This document shows, in pieces, positions 39,948 to 48,759 of a stretch of DNA of 64,000 bases. The notes under the pieces were generated by a model. That model ran no database searches. It saw only the letters and a list, made by a program, of their open reading frames with translations, and was not told the DNA's origin. Origin of the DNA: CAYWXK01 sp964462515. GTDB lineage: Bacteria > Planctomycetota > Phycisphaerae > Sedimentisphaerales > Anaerobacaceae. The translations under genes were made by a program, and so were the position numbers. Location: NCBI GenBank assembly GCA_964462515.1, contig CAYWXK010000001.1, positions 62,001 to 126,000 of the forward strand. Direction: 5' to 3'. Each line of letters opens with the position of its first letter. Within the stretch, counting starts at the first letter, position 1.

Positions 39948-41162
39948 GTGATTAGATTTCTAAAATTAGTTTTGTTTTGTTTCCTGTGTGCTTATTACCA
40001 GCAACCTGCGGCTCTTGCTTGCAGATACAACGTTCGCCAGACCGGTTTCGTTGACCTGGGCATCGAGCGATATGATTTCTACGGCTATGTCAAAAATGAT
40101 ACGCCGGCCGATGTCGTTTTATCTTTCGAGCAGATACTGAAAGACGCATTTGCGGATAGTAACATTAGAGTTGAAATAATCAACATCGACCAGCAAAAGG
40201 AACCCCCGCCCTTGCCTTCGCAAGAAGGCGCGGAGGCAATAAAAAATTTAGAATCTTTGCAGATAAAATCTTTTCCTGCCGGTGTTCTTGTGTCACCGGA
40301 TGGGCAGACGCTTGCGTTTGGTCTGACTGAACCAGCTCGTGCATTTAAGGATACACTTGAGGCGGCAGTCGGCAGCATCCTGTTTTCACCAAAGCGCGAA
40401 GAAATTGTGCAGCAGGCGATTGAGGCATACAGTGTGGTCCTTTTAATAGAAGCAGCAGATACCGTGGAAAACCAAAAGGCTAAAGCTATTGCTTATGCTG
40501 CGATTAAAAGCATAGAGGCTCATATAGATACGCTGCCCAAGCCGATTGCCCCGCCTGAGGCGGATTTGAGCAATGCGGCTTCAGGCCGCCCGCCGGTTCT
40601 GGTTGTGGTGGATTATAAATCGCTCGACCAAGAGAAAGTGTTACTCTGGAGTCTGGGGCTGAATTCACAGGAGATTGTCGGCCCGCATATAGCGGTGATT
40701 TACGGAAAGGCCAGATGGATTGGGCCGATGTTTAACGGCGAAAAAATAACAGAAGATAACCTTACCAGAGTGCTTTATATCATTGGCGAGGATTGTGAGT
40801 GCGGACTTGACCAGAGATGGGTGCAGGGGACGATGCTGCCGGTCAAATGGGAAAGAAAGCTGCAAGAAAAAGTGACGACAAATCTTGGTTTTGACCCGGA
40901 AAGCCCGATGATAAAGATGGAGATAGGCTCAATTGTAAGTAGAGGAATGGGAGGCTCATCTTATCCAGGCGTTCCATTTGGTTACCAGCCCCGACCTGTC
41001 GGTGCTCAGCCTGTTGGTGCCCGCTCGAAACCAGATGCAGACAACACATCTGACATGGACATTTATTCGCCGCTATCCGCTATGGCGTTCGTGACAATAG
41101 GACTAATGGTGGTTGTTGTCATCATTGGCATTGTAGTTCTTTTAAGGCCAAAAAAGATATGA
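39948..41162 (+). CDS. Membrane-anchored periplasmic protein of unknown function, coupled to an ABC exporter
   Basis: The 404-residue protein is best started at GTG 39948 (AGGGATTATT upstream), giving a signal peptide (FLKLVLFCFLCAYYQQPAALA). I do not recognise the family. The mature N-terminus reads CRYNVRQTGFVDLG, followed by a thioredoxin-like pattern (SFPAGVLVSPDGQTLAFG), a second alpha/beta unit (PPVLVVVDYKSLDQEKVLL, HIAVIYGKARWIGPMF) and a single C-terminal membrane helix (FVTIGLMVVVVIIGIVVLL) with a Lys-rich end. The stop overlaps the permease ATG, so it is a component of the same unit. A family B palindrome is embedded at residues ~86-97 (EPPPLPSQEGAEA). It may be a periplasmic partner of the exporter. 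Confidence 0.7.
   Translation: MIRFLKLVLFCFLCAYYQQPAALACRYNVRQTGFVDLGIERYDFYGYVKNDTPADVVLSFEQILKDAFADSNIRVEIINIDQQKEPPPLPSQEGAEAIKNLESLQIKSFPAGVLVSPDGQTLAFGLTEPARAFKDTLEAAVGSILFSPKREEIVQQAIEAYSVVLLIEAADTVENQKAKAIAYAAIKSIEAHIDTLPKPIAPPEADLSNAASGRPPVLVVVDYKSLDQEKVLLWSLGLNSQEIVGPHIAVIYGKARWIGPMFNGEKITEDNLTRVLYIIGEDCECGLDQRWVQGTMLPVKWERKLQEKVTTNLGFDPESPMIKMEIGSIVSRGMGGSSYPGVPFGYQPRPVGAQPVGARSKPDADNTSDMDIYSPLSAMAFVTIGLMVVVVIIGIVVLLRPKKI
40203..40237. repeat. Palindromic repeat family B, copy 3, inside a CDS
   Basis: CCCCCGCCCTTGCCTTCGC then AAGAAGGCGCGGAGGC, an imperfect hairpin, is read as PPPLPSQEGAEA with no stop. Confidence 0.65.
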
Positions 41163-42307
41163 TGATATTTGGTCTTATCATCAAAGAGATTCGCCACCGC
41201 AAAGTGAACTTTCTACTTAGTGTGCTGGCGGTGGTAACAGCCGCGGCGCTATTTATATCGTTTTTCACCGCCGCTAAAACATCGGAGCGTGAGACCGCCC
41301 GCTTGATGCTTACTATGGGCTTTAATGTCCACATCGTATCCAAAGATACAAACATAAATGATTTTTTGCTAACGGGATTAGCTGACCGAATGATGCCGCA
41401 GGAATACCTCGACAAGCTCGCCACTCAAAAGGCAGTTTCCTATAATCACCTGCTTGCCAGGTTGCAGAAGAAAATATCGTGGCGTGGAGTTGAAGTGATA
41501 GTAACAGGGCTGGCTCCAGAAATTTGTCTGCCTGGCGGTAAAAAGTCGCCTATAAGTTACCAGATTGAACCGGGTAATCTATACATTGGATACCGAGTCG
41601 CACAGGCCCTCGGCTTAAAAGAAGGTAACACCGTAGAAATTGAAGGTAAAACGCTTAAGGTAGCCAAATGCCTGGCAGAATCGGGAAACACCGATGACAT
41701 TCGAATCCAGTGTTACCTGCGTGATGCTCAGGATATTCTGAAAATGCCTGGACAAATCAGCGAAATCCAGGCGGTTGATTGCCTCTGTTTTGCCCCTGCC
41801 GGCGACCCTGTATCTATCCTGCGGAAAGAAATTGGGTCGTTATTGCCCGACACCCAGGTCTTTCATACCCGAACTATTGCCTCTGCCCGCACAAGAACAA
41901 GACAAATGGTCAGGGATTTTTTTGCTGTTATTATGCCTCTTATCGTTATTGCCTGCGGCCTGTCGGTCGGAGTGCTGGCGGCAATCAATGTCCGCGACAG
42001 GCAGCAGGAAATTGGTATTATGCGGGCGCTTGGATATGGCTCAGGACAAATCACGACACTATTTCTCGGCAAAGCAGTTGTGATTGGCGCGATTGGCGCA
42101 GCAATCGGGTTCTTGACAGGAACTTTTTTAGCTATGAAATTTGGGCCGGATGTATTTAAGATGACGGCACAGGCAGTGATAAAACCAGAACCTATTTTGC
42201 TTGTGATTTTACTTATTTTTGCGCCGCTATTTGCTGCGGTGTCGAGTTTTATTCCGGCGATGATTGCTGTAACTTACGACCCGGCCGTTACGCTGAGAGA
42301 AGAATAA
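41159..42307 (+). CDS. FtsX/MacB-type ABC transporter permease
   Basis: The 382-residue protein overlaps the preceding stop. One membrane helix near the N-terminus (NFLLSVLAVVTAAALFISFF), a periplasmic domain (~40-260), then three C-terminal helices (FFAVIMPLIVIACGLSVGVL, IGAIGAAIGFLTGTFLAM, PILLVILLIFAPLFAAV) give the MacB/LolC/FtsX layout. VRDRQQEIGIMRALGYG is the conserved FtsX coupling segment. It pairs with the ATPase one base downstream. Such systems move lipoproteins, peptides or lipids or transmit force rather than importing solutes; the cargo here is unknown. Confidence 0.88.
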   Translation: MMIFGLIIKEIRHRKVNFLLSVLAVVTAAALFISFFTAAKTSERETARLMLTMGFNVHIVSKDTNINDFLLTGLADRMMPQEYLDKLATQKAVSYNHLLARLQKKISWRGVEVIVTGLAPEICLPGGKKSPISYQIEPGNLYIGYRVAQALGLKEGNTVEIEGKTLKVAKCLAESGNTDDIRIQCYLRDAQDILKMPGQISEIQAVDCLCFAPAGDPVSILRKEIGSLLPDTQVFHTRTIASARTRTRQMVRDFFAVIMPLIVIACGLSVGVLAAINVRDRQQEIGIMRALGYGSGQITTLFLGKAVVIGAIGAAIGFLTGTFLAMKFGPDVFKMTAQAVIKPEPILLVILLIFAPLFAAVSSFIPAMIAVTYDPAVTLREE

Positions 42308-42308
42308 A

Positions 42309-42977
42309 ATGATTGTCCTCGAAGATGTTTCAAAAATTTATCATAGTCGTAGATACACAATTCACGCACTGCGTGACATCAACCTGCGAATTGAAAAAGG
42401 CGTTTTTCTTATTGTATGCGGCCCCAGCGGCAGTGGAAAAACGACACTTCTTATGACCATAGCGGCGATGCTTCGGCCAACCAAAGGCAGGGTCTATATT
42501 GAAGAAAAAGACATATATAACATAAGCTCGCAGGATAGGGCCGGATTCCGCGCTAAAAACATCGGCTTTATCTTCCAGATGTTTTATTTAGTCCCGTATC
42601 TAAATTCCATCGAAAATGTCGTTTTAGCTGGTGGAGCCATCGGTAAAAATAAAGATACTGCCGCAGCTATGGATTTGTTGAAACAACTGGGTTTATCGCA
42701 GCGTTCCTTTCATAAACCTGCCCAGCTTAGTGCCGGCGAAAAACAGCGGGTCGCTGTAGCAAGGGCATTATTTAACCAGCCTAAGATAATTCTTGCAGAT
42801 GAGCCAACGGGCAATCTCGACTCAGAGAACGCAGCTTCGGTAATTGAGTATCTATCCGAATTTCATCGCAGCGGAGGCACCGTAATTATGGCTACTTGCC
42901 AGATGCAAGCTCAAAAGATTGCCGACCGAATAATCTACCTGCGCAACGGCAGCATTGAGAAATCCGTATCTGGCTAA
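42309..42977 (+). CDS. LolD/MacB-type ABC transporter ATPase
   Basis: The 222-residue ATPase starts one base after the permease stop. It has Walker A GPSGSGKT, Q-loop FIFQMFYLVPYLNSIENV, a signature reading LSAGEKQRVAVARAL (Ala in place of the usual first Gly of LSGGE) and Walker B IILADEPTGNLDSEN, which is characteristic of the LolD/MacB/FtsE group. The H-loop position reads MATCQMQ, lacking the usual catalytic His found in THD or SHD, which is noteworthy. It energises the adjacent FtsX-like permease. Confidence 0.9.
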   Translation: MIVLEDVSKIYHSRRYTIHALRDINLRIEKGVFLIVCGPSGSGKTTLLMTIAAMLRPTKGRVYIEEKDIYNISSQDRAGFRAKNIGFIFQMFYLVPYLNSIENVVLAGGAIGKNKDTAAAMDLLKQLGLSQRSFHKPAQLSAGEKQRVAVARALFNQPKIILADEPTGNLDSENAASVIEYLSEFHRSGGTVIMATCQMQAQKIADRIIYLRNGSIEKSVSG

Positions 42978-43002
42978 CACTGCACCAGAATCGGAGTGAG
43001 AC

Positions 43003-46000
43003 TTACTGACTGAGTGGGCCAATGATTAAGGCGACCTCCCAATCTTCAAACTTAGCTTTTAAGGATTCAGCCAGTTTATTTTGTATCTGGGTGTCCAGGT
43101 GGTTGTTGTGCCACCATCGCTTGCGGACTGCGTCTCGCACGGGAAAGAAATTGCATCCATTGGTGCCATAATTGCGAAAGCCGGTTTGCTTGCGCCACTC
43201 CAAAGACAATAGACAATACTCCGTCAACTGCTCGAGCAACTGATTATCATCTAAACTGCCCTGGTTAACCATCTTGCAGAACCTCATAGCCGCACTATGA
43301 ATTCGTAGTTGAATAGCCAGGTCGCGAGCTACCTGGCCATAGTCGGGAAAAAGTTTGATGCCAATCGGCCCCGGGCGCCCAAGCTGGTGGTTCTTATCAA
43401 GCATCATCAGCTCATCGGCTATAGCTTTGCCGTTCGGCGCCTCTGAGTCGCTCAAACATAACCAGGCTTTCGTCAGAAGCTCGGTATTCTGGGGATAAAT
43501 CAGTTTGGCAAGCTCGTGCACCGCCTGCGCAGGTTTTTGGTCGCGCAGCTCCATATTCCATAATGCTCGCGTGAAATAATAGATGTTCGGCAGTTGGCAG
43601 ATAGGGGTTTGAGCATTACCCATCGCGCCCCGGACCATTCCTACCCGCTCCGGGACATTCAGCGCTTTTTGAAGGACCGCCGGAACAACCGTTGTGAAAG
43701 GCAGACTGGGTTCAGGCTCCACCGCACCATAGGGGTAATAGATTACCTGGTCGGTCACCCTCAATAAATCTGCTGCCTTCCAGTGTTCCGCAAATGCAAC
43801 CGTCAGCCACCACGGCTCAGGCGAACGCGCCAGCAGGTCACTGATTGTATCCTGCCAGTTTTCGTTCTGCTGCTTATTTCCCCAGCCAAACCACATCCAG
43901 TAAACCAACTTGGCCTTTGGACCGAGCTTTGTGTAATTATTGATAAGCTCACGATTCATCATCAGGATATCAACAAATTCACTGGCCGGGCTGCCTCGCC
44001 ATCCGCCTGGGTCGCTGTCAATCACCCAGTAGCCGTCGGCGTTGCTGCAGACCTTGTAGAACTCGCTGCGGGCGGCCTTTAATTGTGCCATTTGATTGGG
44101 ATCGGCTGGATTTTTCAATGTCTCGACCTTGAAGTAGTCCCGCTGTTCTGCCGGCGGCAAATTGCGCTTGTCGCACATATTGTTGGCGCACTCGCCTATC
44201 CATACCTCCATATAGTGATTTTGCTTTGCGTGGTCAATCACAGGGGGATAGCGGCGAAGAAATGCCTCATCTTCCGGTGAAAAAGGAACAGGTAAGATGG
44301 CCGCCATCGACCAAATCTGAAATAGATTTACCCGCATCATCGCCAGAATATCGACATACTTCTTCCACTCTTCTACCGTCCAGGTCCGCAGTGAATAAGG
44401 ATAAGAGTATGCCCAGTGCTGATGGGCATACATCCCGCGCAGCGCAAACGTCGGCTTCTCAATGATATTTAAGTCCGGAGGCAGAGTCGCCGGTAGTTTG
44501 CTGACATCCAGCTCGCGCAGCAGGGTATAGATTGCGTGTCGCGTGCCTGAATCTATTGCCCCGGCAGCGATAACCATTGTCGAGTCACCGTCTCTGAGCA
44601 AACGGAGGATAAATCCTTCGCTGCCCAAATCATCCCAGCGGATATTTTTACAAACCGATGGCGCATATTTTTCTGCCGGGCCACGCCCAACCAGCACGAC
44701 CGGGCCTGGGCCAGGCGTCCATTGTGTGCAAACCTGCACTTCAATCAGCGCTGACTGCTTGCAAAAGGTCGATAGCTGCTCTATTGCATATCTGATTGGC
44801 TGACCTGGATTGCTTTCGGTAATAACTGTCATAGCAGTAATGGGAACAGGCTTGCCCGTCAGACGTATGGCGGGTTCGCCCGCACTGAGGTATTGTCGAA
44901 GGCCGACGCCAATGATTCCATCCGGCCACCGCTCCAGAGTGAGAGGGTCGTGGGCCGGCAGGATAATATCCGCAAGCGTGCGTATGTGTGCCATCGCCTG
45001 CCTGCACGCGTTTGGGTCAGGACTGCGAGTAGGCCGGTCTTTCTCTATATTTTCGTATTTATATACTACGTCGCCGGTGAGAACCGCCGGCCCCATATAA
45101 GTCCGCACAAGCACACCCTGGCTGCCGGGTGTGTGACAGCCGAGAGGAAAAACCCGCACGCCGGGGACAATCTCTTCATCATTTACAAGCTGCAGGGCAT
45201 CGGGCCTGTTATCCAGTGCCTTTCTCACATCAGATGCAAGGTGGTCTTTATTTTCTGAATACTCCTGCCGGTTGACCACAAGACGAGCGTTAGGAAAGGC
45301 ATCGAAGTAATCATAATGGTCTGCGTGCAGATGTGTTGCGATGACGCAATTTACATCTGCCGGCTCGATGCCGTGACTTTTTAACGCCTCGATAGTTCTC
45401 TCCTGCGGCAACTGCCTGACCCCGCCGGGGATGTATCTGGCGGTTGCTTTACTAAACTCCTCGGGATATTTTGGGCCGGTTTCAACTACTATCGTTCTAT
45501 GTCCACCTCGAATAACCCAAATATAAAGATAAAACGTGCTGGTTTCTTCACTATTGCTCTCCTGAAAAGTTATGTAGTCGCGGACTTCACACTGGCCGAC
45601 CTTGATTGCCTGGATGGTGTACTTGACGGCGTCTTTGGGGGCGGGCGGCCAGCGGTCGAGTGTGCCGGGGTCATGGCCGGGCAGCACCATATCGGCTTTC
45701 TCGCGGATTTTTTTTATGGCTGCAACACACTCATCGTAATTAGTGAATACACCCGGAGGAATATTTCGCTCAAAGTTGGCTAAAAGTGACACCGTGTCAC
45801 CGGTAAGAACTGCCTTGCCGTCCGCTGTGTTGACACGATAGGCCATTGAGCCGGGTGTGTGTCCGCCAATCCAGAAAGATTCGATGCCGGGCAGGATTTC
45901 CTGGTCCTCGACCAGCACCAGCCGCTGTTTGCAGGCGGGATTATTGATGAACTCCTGCATAATTTTTCCGTGACCCCAGCTTGGCGCAGCCGATGATGCC

Positions 46001-46431
46001 AGCTCCCATTCCTTTTTGCCGATATACACCTTCGCATTTTTATAGTTAAGCAGGTCATCGACGTGGTCAAAGTGCAGATGTGTGATAAGCACGTAGCCGA
46101 TGTCATCCGGCGTCAGGCCAAACTTACGAAGCTGGGCTATGCTGCTCTCCTGTTTATTTTGGCTGATTGGTTCACGTAACACGTGGGCGGCGCCGCGGTT
46201 CATTTCATCGACATTACTAAGTCCCGCATCTACCAAGATAGGCTTGTCGCCGCCAAGAATGAGCCAGATATATAGGGCATAATCGTAAGTCTGGCCATTT
46301 TCGCCTTCATAAAAGGCATGATTACCGGCAATCTTGCACACGCCATTTTGTAACGGATAGATGCGGTATGTCGGCGATTGGATGGCTGACACTATTGGTA
46401 TTATTAAGCCAATTAAAATGCTCGCTAACAT
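43003..46431 (-). CDS. Fusion of two metallo-beta-lactamase domains with a glycoside-hydrolase-like domain
   Basis: The 1142-residue protein starts at ATG 46431 with a signal-like leader (LASILIGLIIPIVSA). Domain 1 (~20-270) is a metallo-beta-lactamase fold with HLHFDH (118-123), HTPGS His191, TGD Asp212 and PGHDP His253. Domain 2 (~280-505) repeats it with HLHADH (367-372), CHTPGS, TGD and PAHDP. Both resemble N-acyl-homoserine lactonase-like lactonases. From ~515 the protein looks like the N-terminal support domain plus barrel of GH20/GH67-type enzymes (FALRGMYAHQHWAY, WKKYVDILAMMRVNLFQIW, AKLVYWMWFGWG). All metal ligands are present, so both lactonase domains may be active, perhaps opening sugar lactones. 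The substrate is inferred only. Confidence 0.8.
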   Translation of the reverse strand: MLASILIGLIIPIVSAIQSPTYRIYPLQNGVCKIAGNHAFYEGENGQTYDYALYIWLILGGDKPILVDAGLSNVDEMNRGAAHVLREPISQNKQESSIAQLRKFGLTPDDIGYVLITHLHFDHVDDLLNYKNAKVYIGKKEWELASSAAPSWGHGKIMQEFINNPACKQRLVLVEDQEILPGIESFWIGGHTPGSMAYRVNTADGKAVLTGDTVSLLANFERNIPPGVFTNYDECVAAIKKIREKADMVLPGHDPGTLDRWPPAPKDAVKYTIQAIKVGQCEVRDYITFQESNSEETSTFYLYIWVIRGGHRTIVVETGPKYPEEFSKATARYIPGGVRQLPQERTIEALKSHGIEPADVNCVIATHLHADHYDYFDAFPNARLVVNRQEYSENKDHLASDVRKALDNRPDALQLVNDEEIVPGVRVFPLGCHTPGSQGVLVRTYMGPAVLTGDVVYKYENIEKDRPTRSPDPNACRQAMAHIRTLADIILPAHDPLTLERWPDGIIGVGLRQYLSAGEPAIRLTGKPVPITAMTVITESNPGQPIRYAIEQLSTFCKQSALIEVQVCTQWTPGPGPVVLVGRGPAEKYAPSVCKNIRWDDLGSEGFILRLLRDGDSTMVIAAGAIDSGTRHAIYTLLRELDVSKLPATLPPDLNIIEKPTFALRGMYAHQHWAYSYPYSLRTWTVEEWKKYVDILAMMRVNLFQIWSMAAILPVPFSPEDEAFLRRYPPVIDHAKQNHYMEVWIGECANNMCDKRNLPPAEQRDYFKVETLKNPADPNQMAQLKAARSEFYKVCSNADGYWVIDSDPGGWRGSPASEFVDILMMNRELINNYTKLGPKAKLVYWMWFGWGNKQQNENWQDTISDLLARSPEPWWLTVAFAEHWKAADLLRVTDQVIYYPYGAVEPEPSLPFTTVVPAVLQKALNVPERVGMVRGAMGNAQTPICQLPNIYYFTRALWNMELRDQKPAQAVHELAKLIYPQNTELLTKAWLCLSDSEAPNGKAIADELMMLDKNHQLGRPGPIGIKLFPDYGQVARDLAIQLRIHSAAMRFCKMVNQGSLDDNQLLEQLTEYCLLSLEWRKQTGFRNYGTNGCNFFPVRDAVRKRWWHNNHLDTQIQNKLAESLKAKFEDWEVALIIGPLSQ

Positions 46432-46470
46432 AAGTTCACGCTCTGTTTCATAATTTTGCCCCCGTTAGAC

Positions 46471-46511
46471 ACTGTCTGACGACACCTGTCGGACGACAGT
46501 CAAGAGTCAAG
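46471..46511. repeat. Dispersed repeat family F, copy 2 (intergenic)
   Basis: ACTGTCTGACGACACCTGTC then GGACGACAGTCAAGAGTCAAG. GACTGTCxGACGAC units face each other, and the right half matches 18391-18411. Confidence 0.5.
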
Positions 46512-46563
46512 ATTTGCCGTTTTTGTGTCATAATACTACCCCGTTAGGAATTTCTAACGGCCT

Positions 46564-48759
46564 TCACCGCAGCCGCGGCATCAGGTGTCTTCGATTTCCC
46601 CACGGGCCGGTTACCTCGTAAACCAATCGGCCATCGACATCACCCAATGCCGTTATATCCGCAGATGGGATTTTGCCTTCCACTTGGGGATGGCTGACGC
46701 CATTTGCCGCCTGATAGATAGCAGCATAAACGGTATTTGCTGTGTGTCGCTCAATAAGAACCATTGGAATTGTCGTAGAGTCCGGCTCATCGCTCTGCGG
46801 ATACCCGCAGGTGCAAACTATTGTTCCTGCCTCTGCCGCCATCGTCATTCTAAATTGCACAGAATCTTCTGCCCATTCAATTCGAATCTGGTAATCACTT
46901 TTACCTGTGTGAAAATCTTTAAGCCACCTGCCGGGCCCGCCAATTTTAATCTGCGCCGGCTCCAGTGCAACCGAGGTATTTTGTGATTGAAGTTTACCTG
47001 TTGTATGAGTCATCCAGTGAATGTCGTGAGGCGAGTCCGAAACTATTTGAAAGACATCGAGAACGTATTCCGGCCTTACGCAAATCGTCCGCGATTGTCT
47101 GACGCCCTCATAAAGAAGACCTATTTTATCTACAACCGTAACCGTTTTTTCATCGGGAAGGTCTCGATATTCCTCAAGCCAAAGTCTCTCTCCTGTTCCT
47201 TTCTGGTCGCGATGGTCTATCATCACCGTATTGTGGCTCAAAGTTGAACGGTTCAGCTCCTTTTGCACCTGCGCCGAAAAAGCGTGAGCAGCGGTAGTCC
47301 TCGATTCTACATCAGCTATTAGTAACTTGCCGCACCCAAAGAGCATCAGCGAAAGTTTATCCTGATGACAGTGCACACCGCTTTTATCGAATGTAAGAAA
47401 TGCACACCACCCATCACTTCCCCAATAATCTTTGCCTTGGTGCTGCCGCAGAAACGCGTAACCGTGTTCAGGATAGAGCCGGCTGGCAATATCGGGTGGC
47501 TGTGAATTTTTAGATTCAAGACCGACAAACAATACTTCTGCTCTTTTCTGTGGCGCCTCCCCAAGCAGCCATGCATAGCGCTCGTCTTTGTAGGCCTTGT
47601 AGGCATACACATAACCAAACTCATCGCAAAGCCGTCTCCGAAAGCCGTAGCAATCCCCCACAGGAGGGATGCTTCCATCAGGAAAAAGAGTGCCGAACAT
47701 CGAGTCGAAGGCCTGTTTCATATTTCGCCCGTTAGCTGCCGTAATCGTGTATAGGTCTCTGGGGTTACTTGCTTTCCGCATCGCCTCTGCTAAGTAAACC
47801 ATTGGAACGATAGCAGTGAAATGGTAATTGAGACTACTTTCGCACCACAGCCCATCATCAACTAACCCAAATTCCAGCAGCGATAGCATCCCCCTTTGTC
47901 CATCAAGTGCGTATTGGACAAGCTCATCCTGGTTATAAAATAAACCCAGACAGCCGAGCATCATCTTATGCCAGGCCAGATGATTATTGATGCCGCCGCC
48001 TATATTATTCTCAATCCAGTAAATATCATTTTTAAGCACCGCCCGTCCCATCCGCGTAAAGAACGCATCGAGTTTGTCACGCTGGTCGGCTGTGAATTGC
48101 TCGAAAAGAATATCGTAAGTATTGAGGATTAAATGTCCCCACACTGAATAATTCATTCCGACATCATAATGCTCAAACTCAAAGCTGTAATCAGATAGGT
48201 GCAAAAGAATTTTTTTTGCCACCTCGGCGTCTTTATTGTCCTTGCTTATTGTGAATCGAAGGGCCAAATAATATGCCGGCTGTGCCATTCGCAGCGGCAC
48301 AAGACAGGTCTTTTCATAAATGACCGGATAGGTATCCGACCAGGGTTTATTTTTGACATCATCCCACCACGACCGGTCAATCGATTCGAGGGTAATCCCT
48401 TGGGCCTTGTTTGCATCTGCATTCAAAGTCTCCAGGGCCTGGCGATATTTCATCATCGTAGCTCGTCTTCGTGCTTCCTTGATATCGTTTTTAGTGTAAA
48501 AAAGAAATGGGTGCTCTTTTGAGTGAATTTGCTTTGAATGAAAAACAATAATCTCCGGTACACGCGCTTGCTTTTTGGGCTCTTTCGCATCCAGCTTGCC
48601 GATTTGCCACGGCACCGTAAGGAACACTGCAAGGACAACCCAGTTAAGAAGGTGTCGCAAACTATTTTCCAATGATTTGTCTGCCTTTACGCAGACTCTC
48701 TGGGAATTCAAACTCATCCCCGAGGGACTCGAAATGCCTCGAGTTATGGTTCCGTCCAT
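46564..48759 (-). CDS. Heparinase II/III family protein
   Basis: The 731-residue frame begins at ATG 48759, overlapping the end of the upstream subtilase gene by 16 bases; an internal ATG at 48717 directly precedes a hydrophobic leader (LLNWVVLAVFLTVPWQIG) and is an alternative start. It contains an alpha/alpha barrel (MAQPAYYLALRF, NIGGGINNHLAWHKMMLGCL, WCESSLNYHFTAIVPMVYLAE) and the heparinase II/III beta-sandwich (AFLTFDKSGVHCHQDKLSLM, LNRSTLSHNTVMIDHRDQKG), with HCHQD as the probable metal/catalytic region. It is related to the heparinase-like protein at 30736-33012. It likely eliminates uronic-acid linkages in the periplasm or outside the cell. A weak repeat-like stretch occurs at 46683-46704. 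Confidence 0.87.
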   Translation of the reverse strand: MDGTITRGISSPSGMSLNSQRVCVKADKSLENSLRHLLNWVVLAVFLTVPWQIGKLDAKEPKKQARVPEIIVFHSKQIHSKEHPFLFYTKNDIKEARRRATMMKYRQALETLNADANKAQGITLESIDRSWWDDVKNKPWSDTYPVIYEKTCLVPLRMAQPAYYLALRFTISKDNKDAEVAKKILLHLSDYSFEFEHYDVGMNYSVWGHLILNTYDILFEQFTADQRDKLDAFFTRMGRAVLKNDIYWIENNIGGGINNHLAWHKMMLGCLGLFYNQDELVQYALDGQRGMLSLLEFGLVDDGLWCESSLNYHFTAIVPMVYLAEAMRKASNPRDLYTITAANGRNMKQAFDSMFGTLFPDGSIPPVGDCYGFRRRLCDEFGYVYAYKAYKDERYAWLLGEAPQKRAEVLFVGLESKNSQPPDIASRLYPEHGYAFLRQHQGKDYWGSDGWCAFLTFDKSGVHCHQDKLSLMLFGCGKLLIADVESRTTAAHAFSAQVQKELNRSTLSHNTVMIDHRDQKGTGERLWLEEYRDLPDEKTVTVVDKIGLLYEGVRQSRTICVRPEYVLDVFQIVSDSPHDIHWMTHTTGKLQSQNTSVALEPAQIKIGGPGRWLKDFHTGKSDYQIRIEWAEDSVQFRMTMAAEAGTIVCTCGYPQSDEPDSTTIPMVLIERHTANTVYAAIYQAANGVSHPQVEGKIPSADITALGDVDGRLVYEVTGPWGNRRHLMPRLR

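Noticed and set aside
43003..46431. Simple quorum-quenching N-acyl-homoserine lactonase
   Set aside because: The motifs fit the broad lactonase fold, but the fusion to a glycoside-hydrolase-like domain and the polysaccharide context make a sugar substrate more likely.
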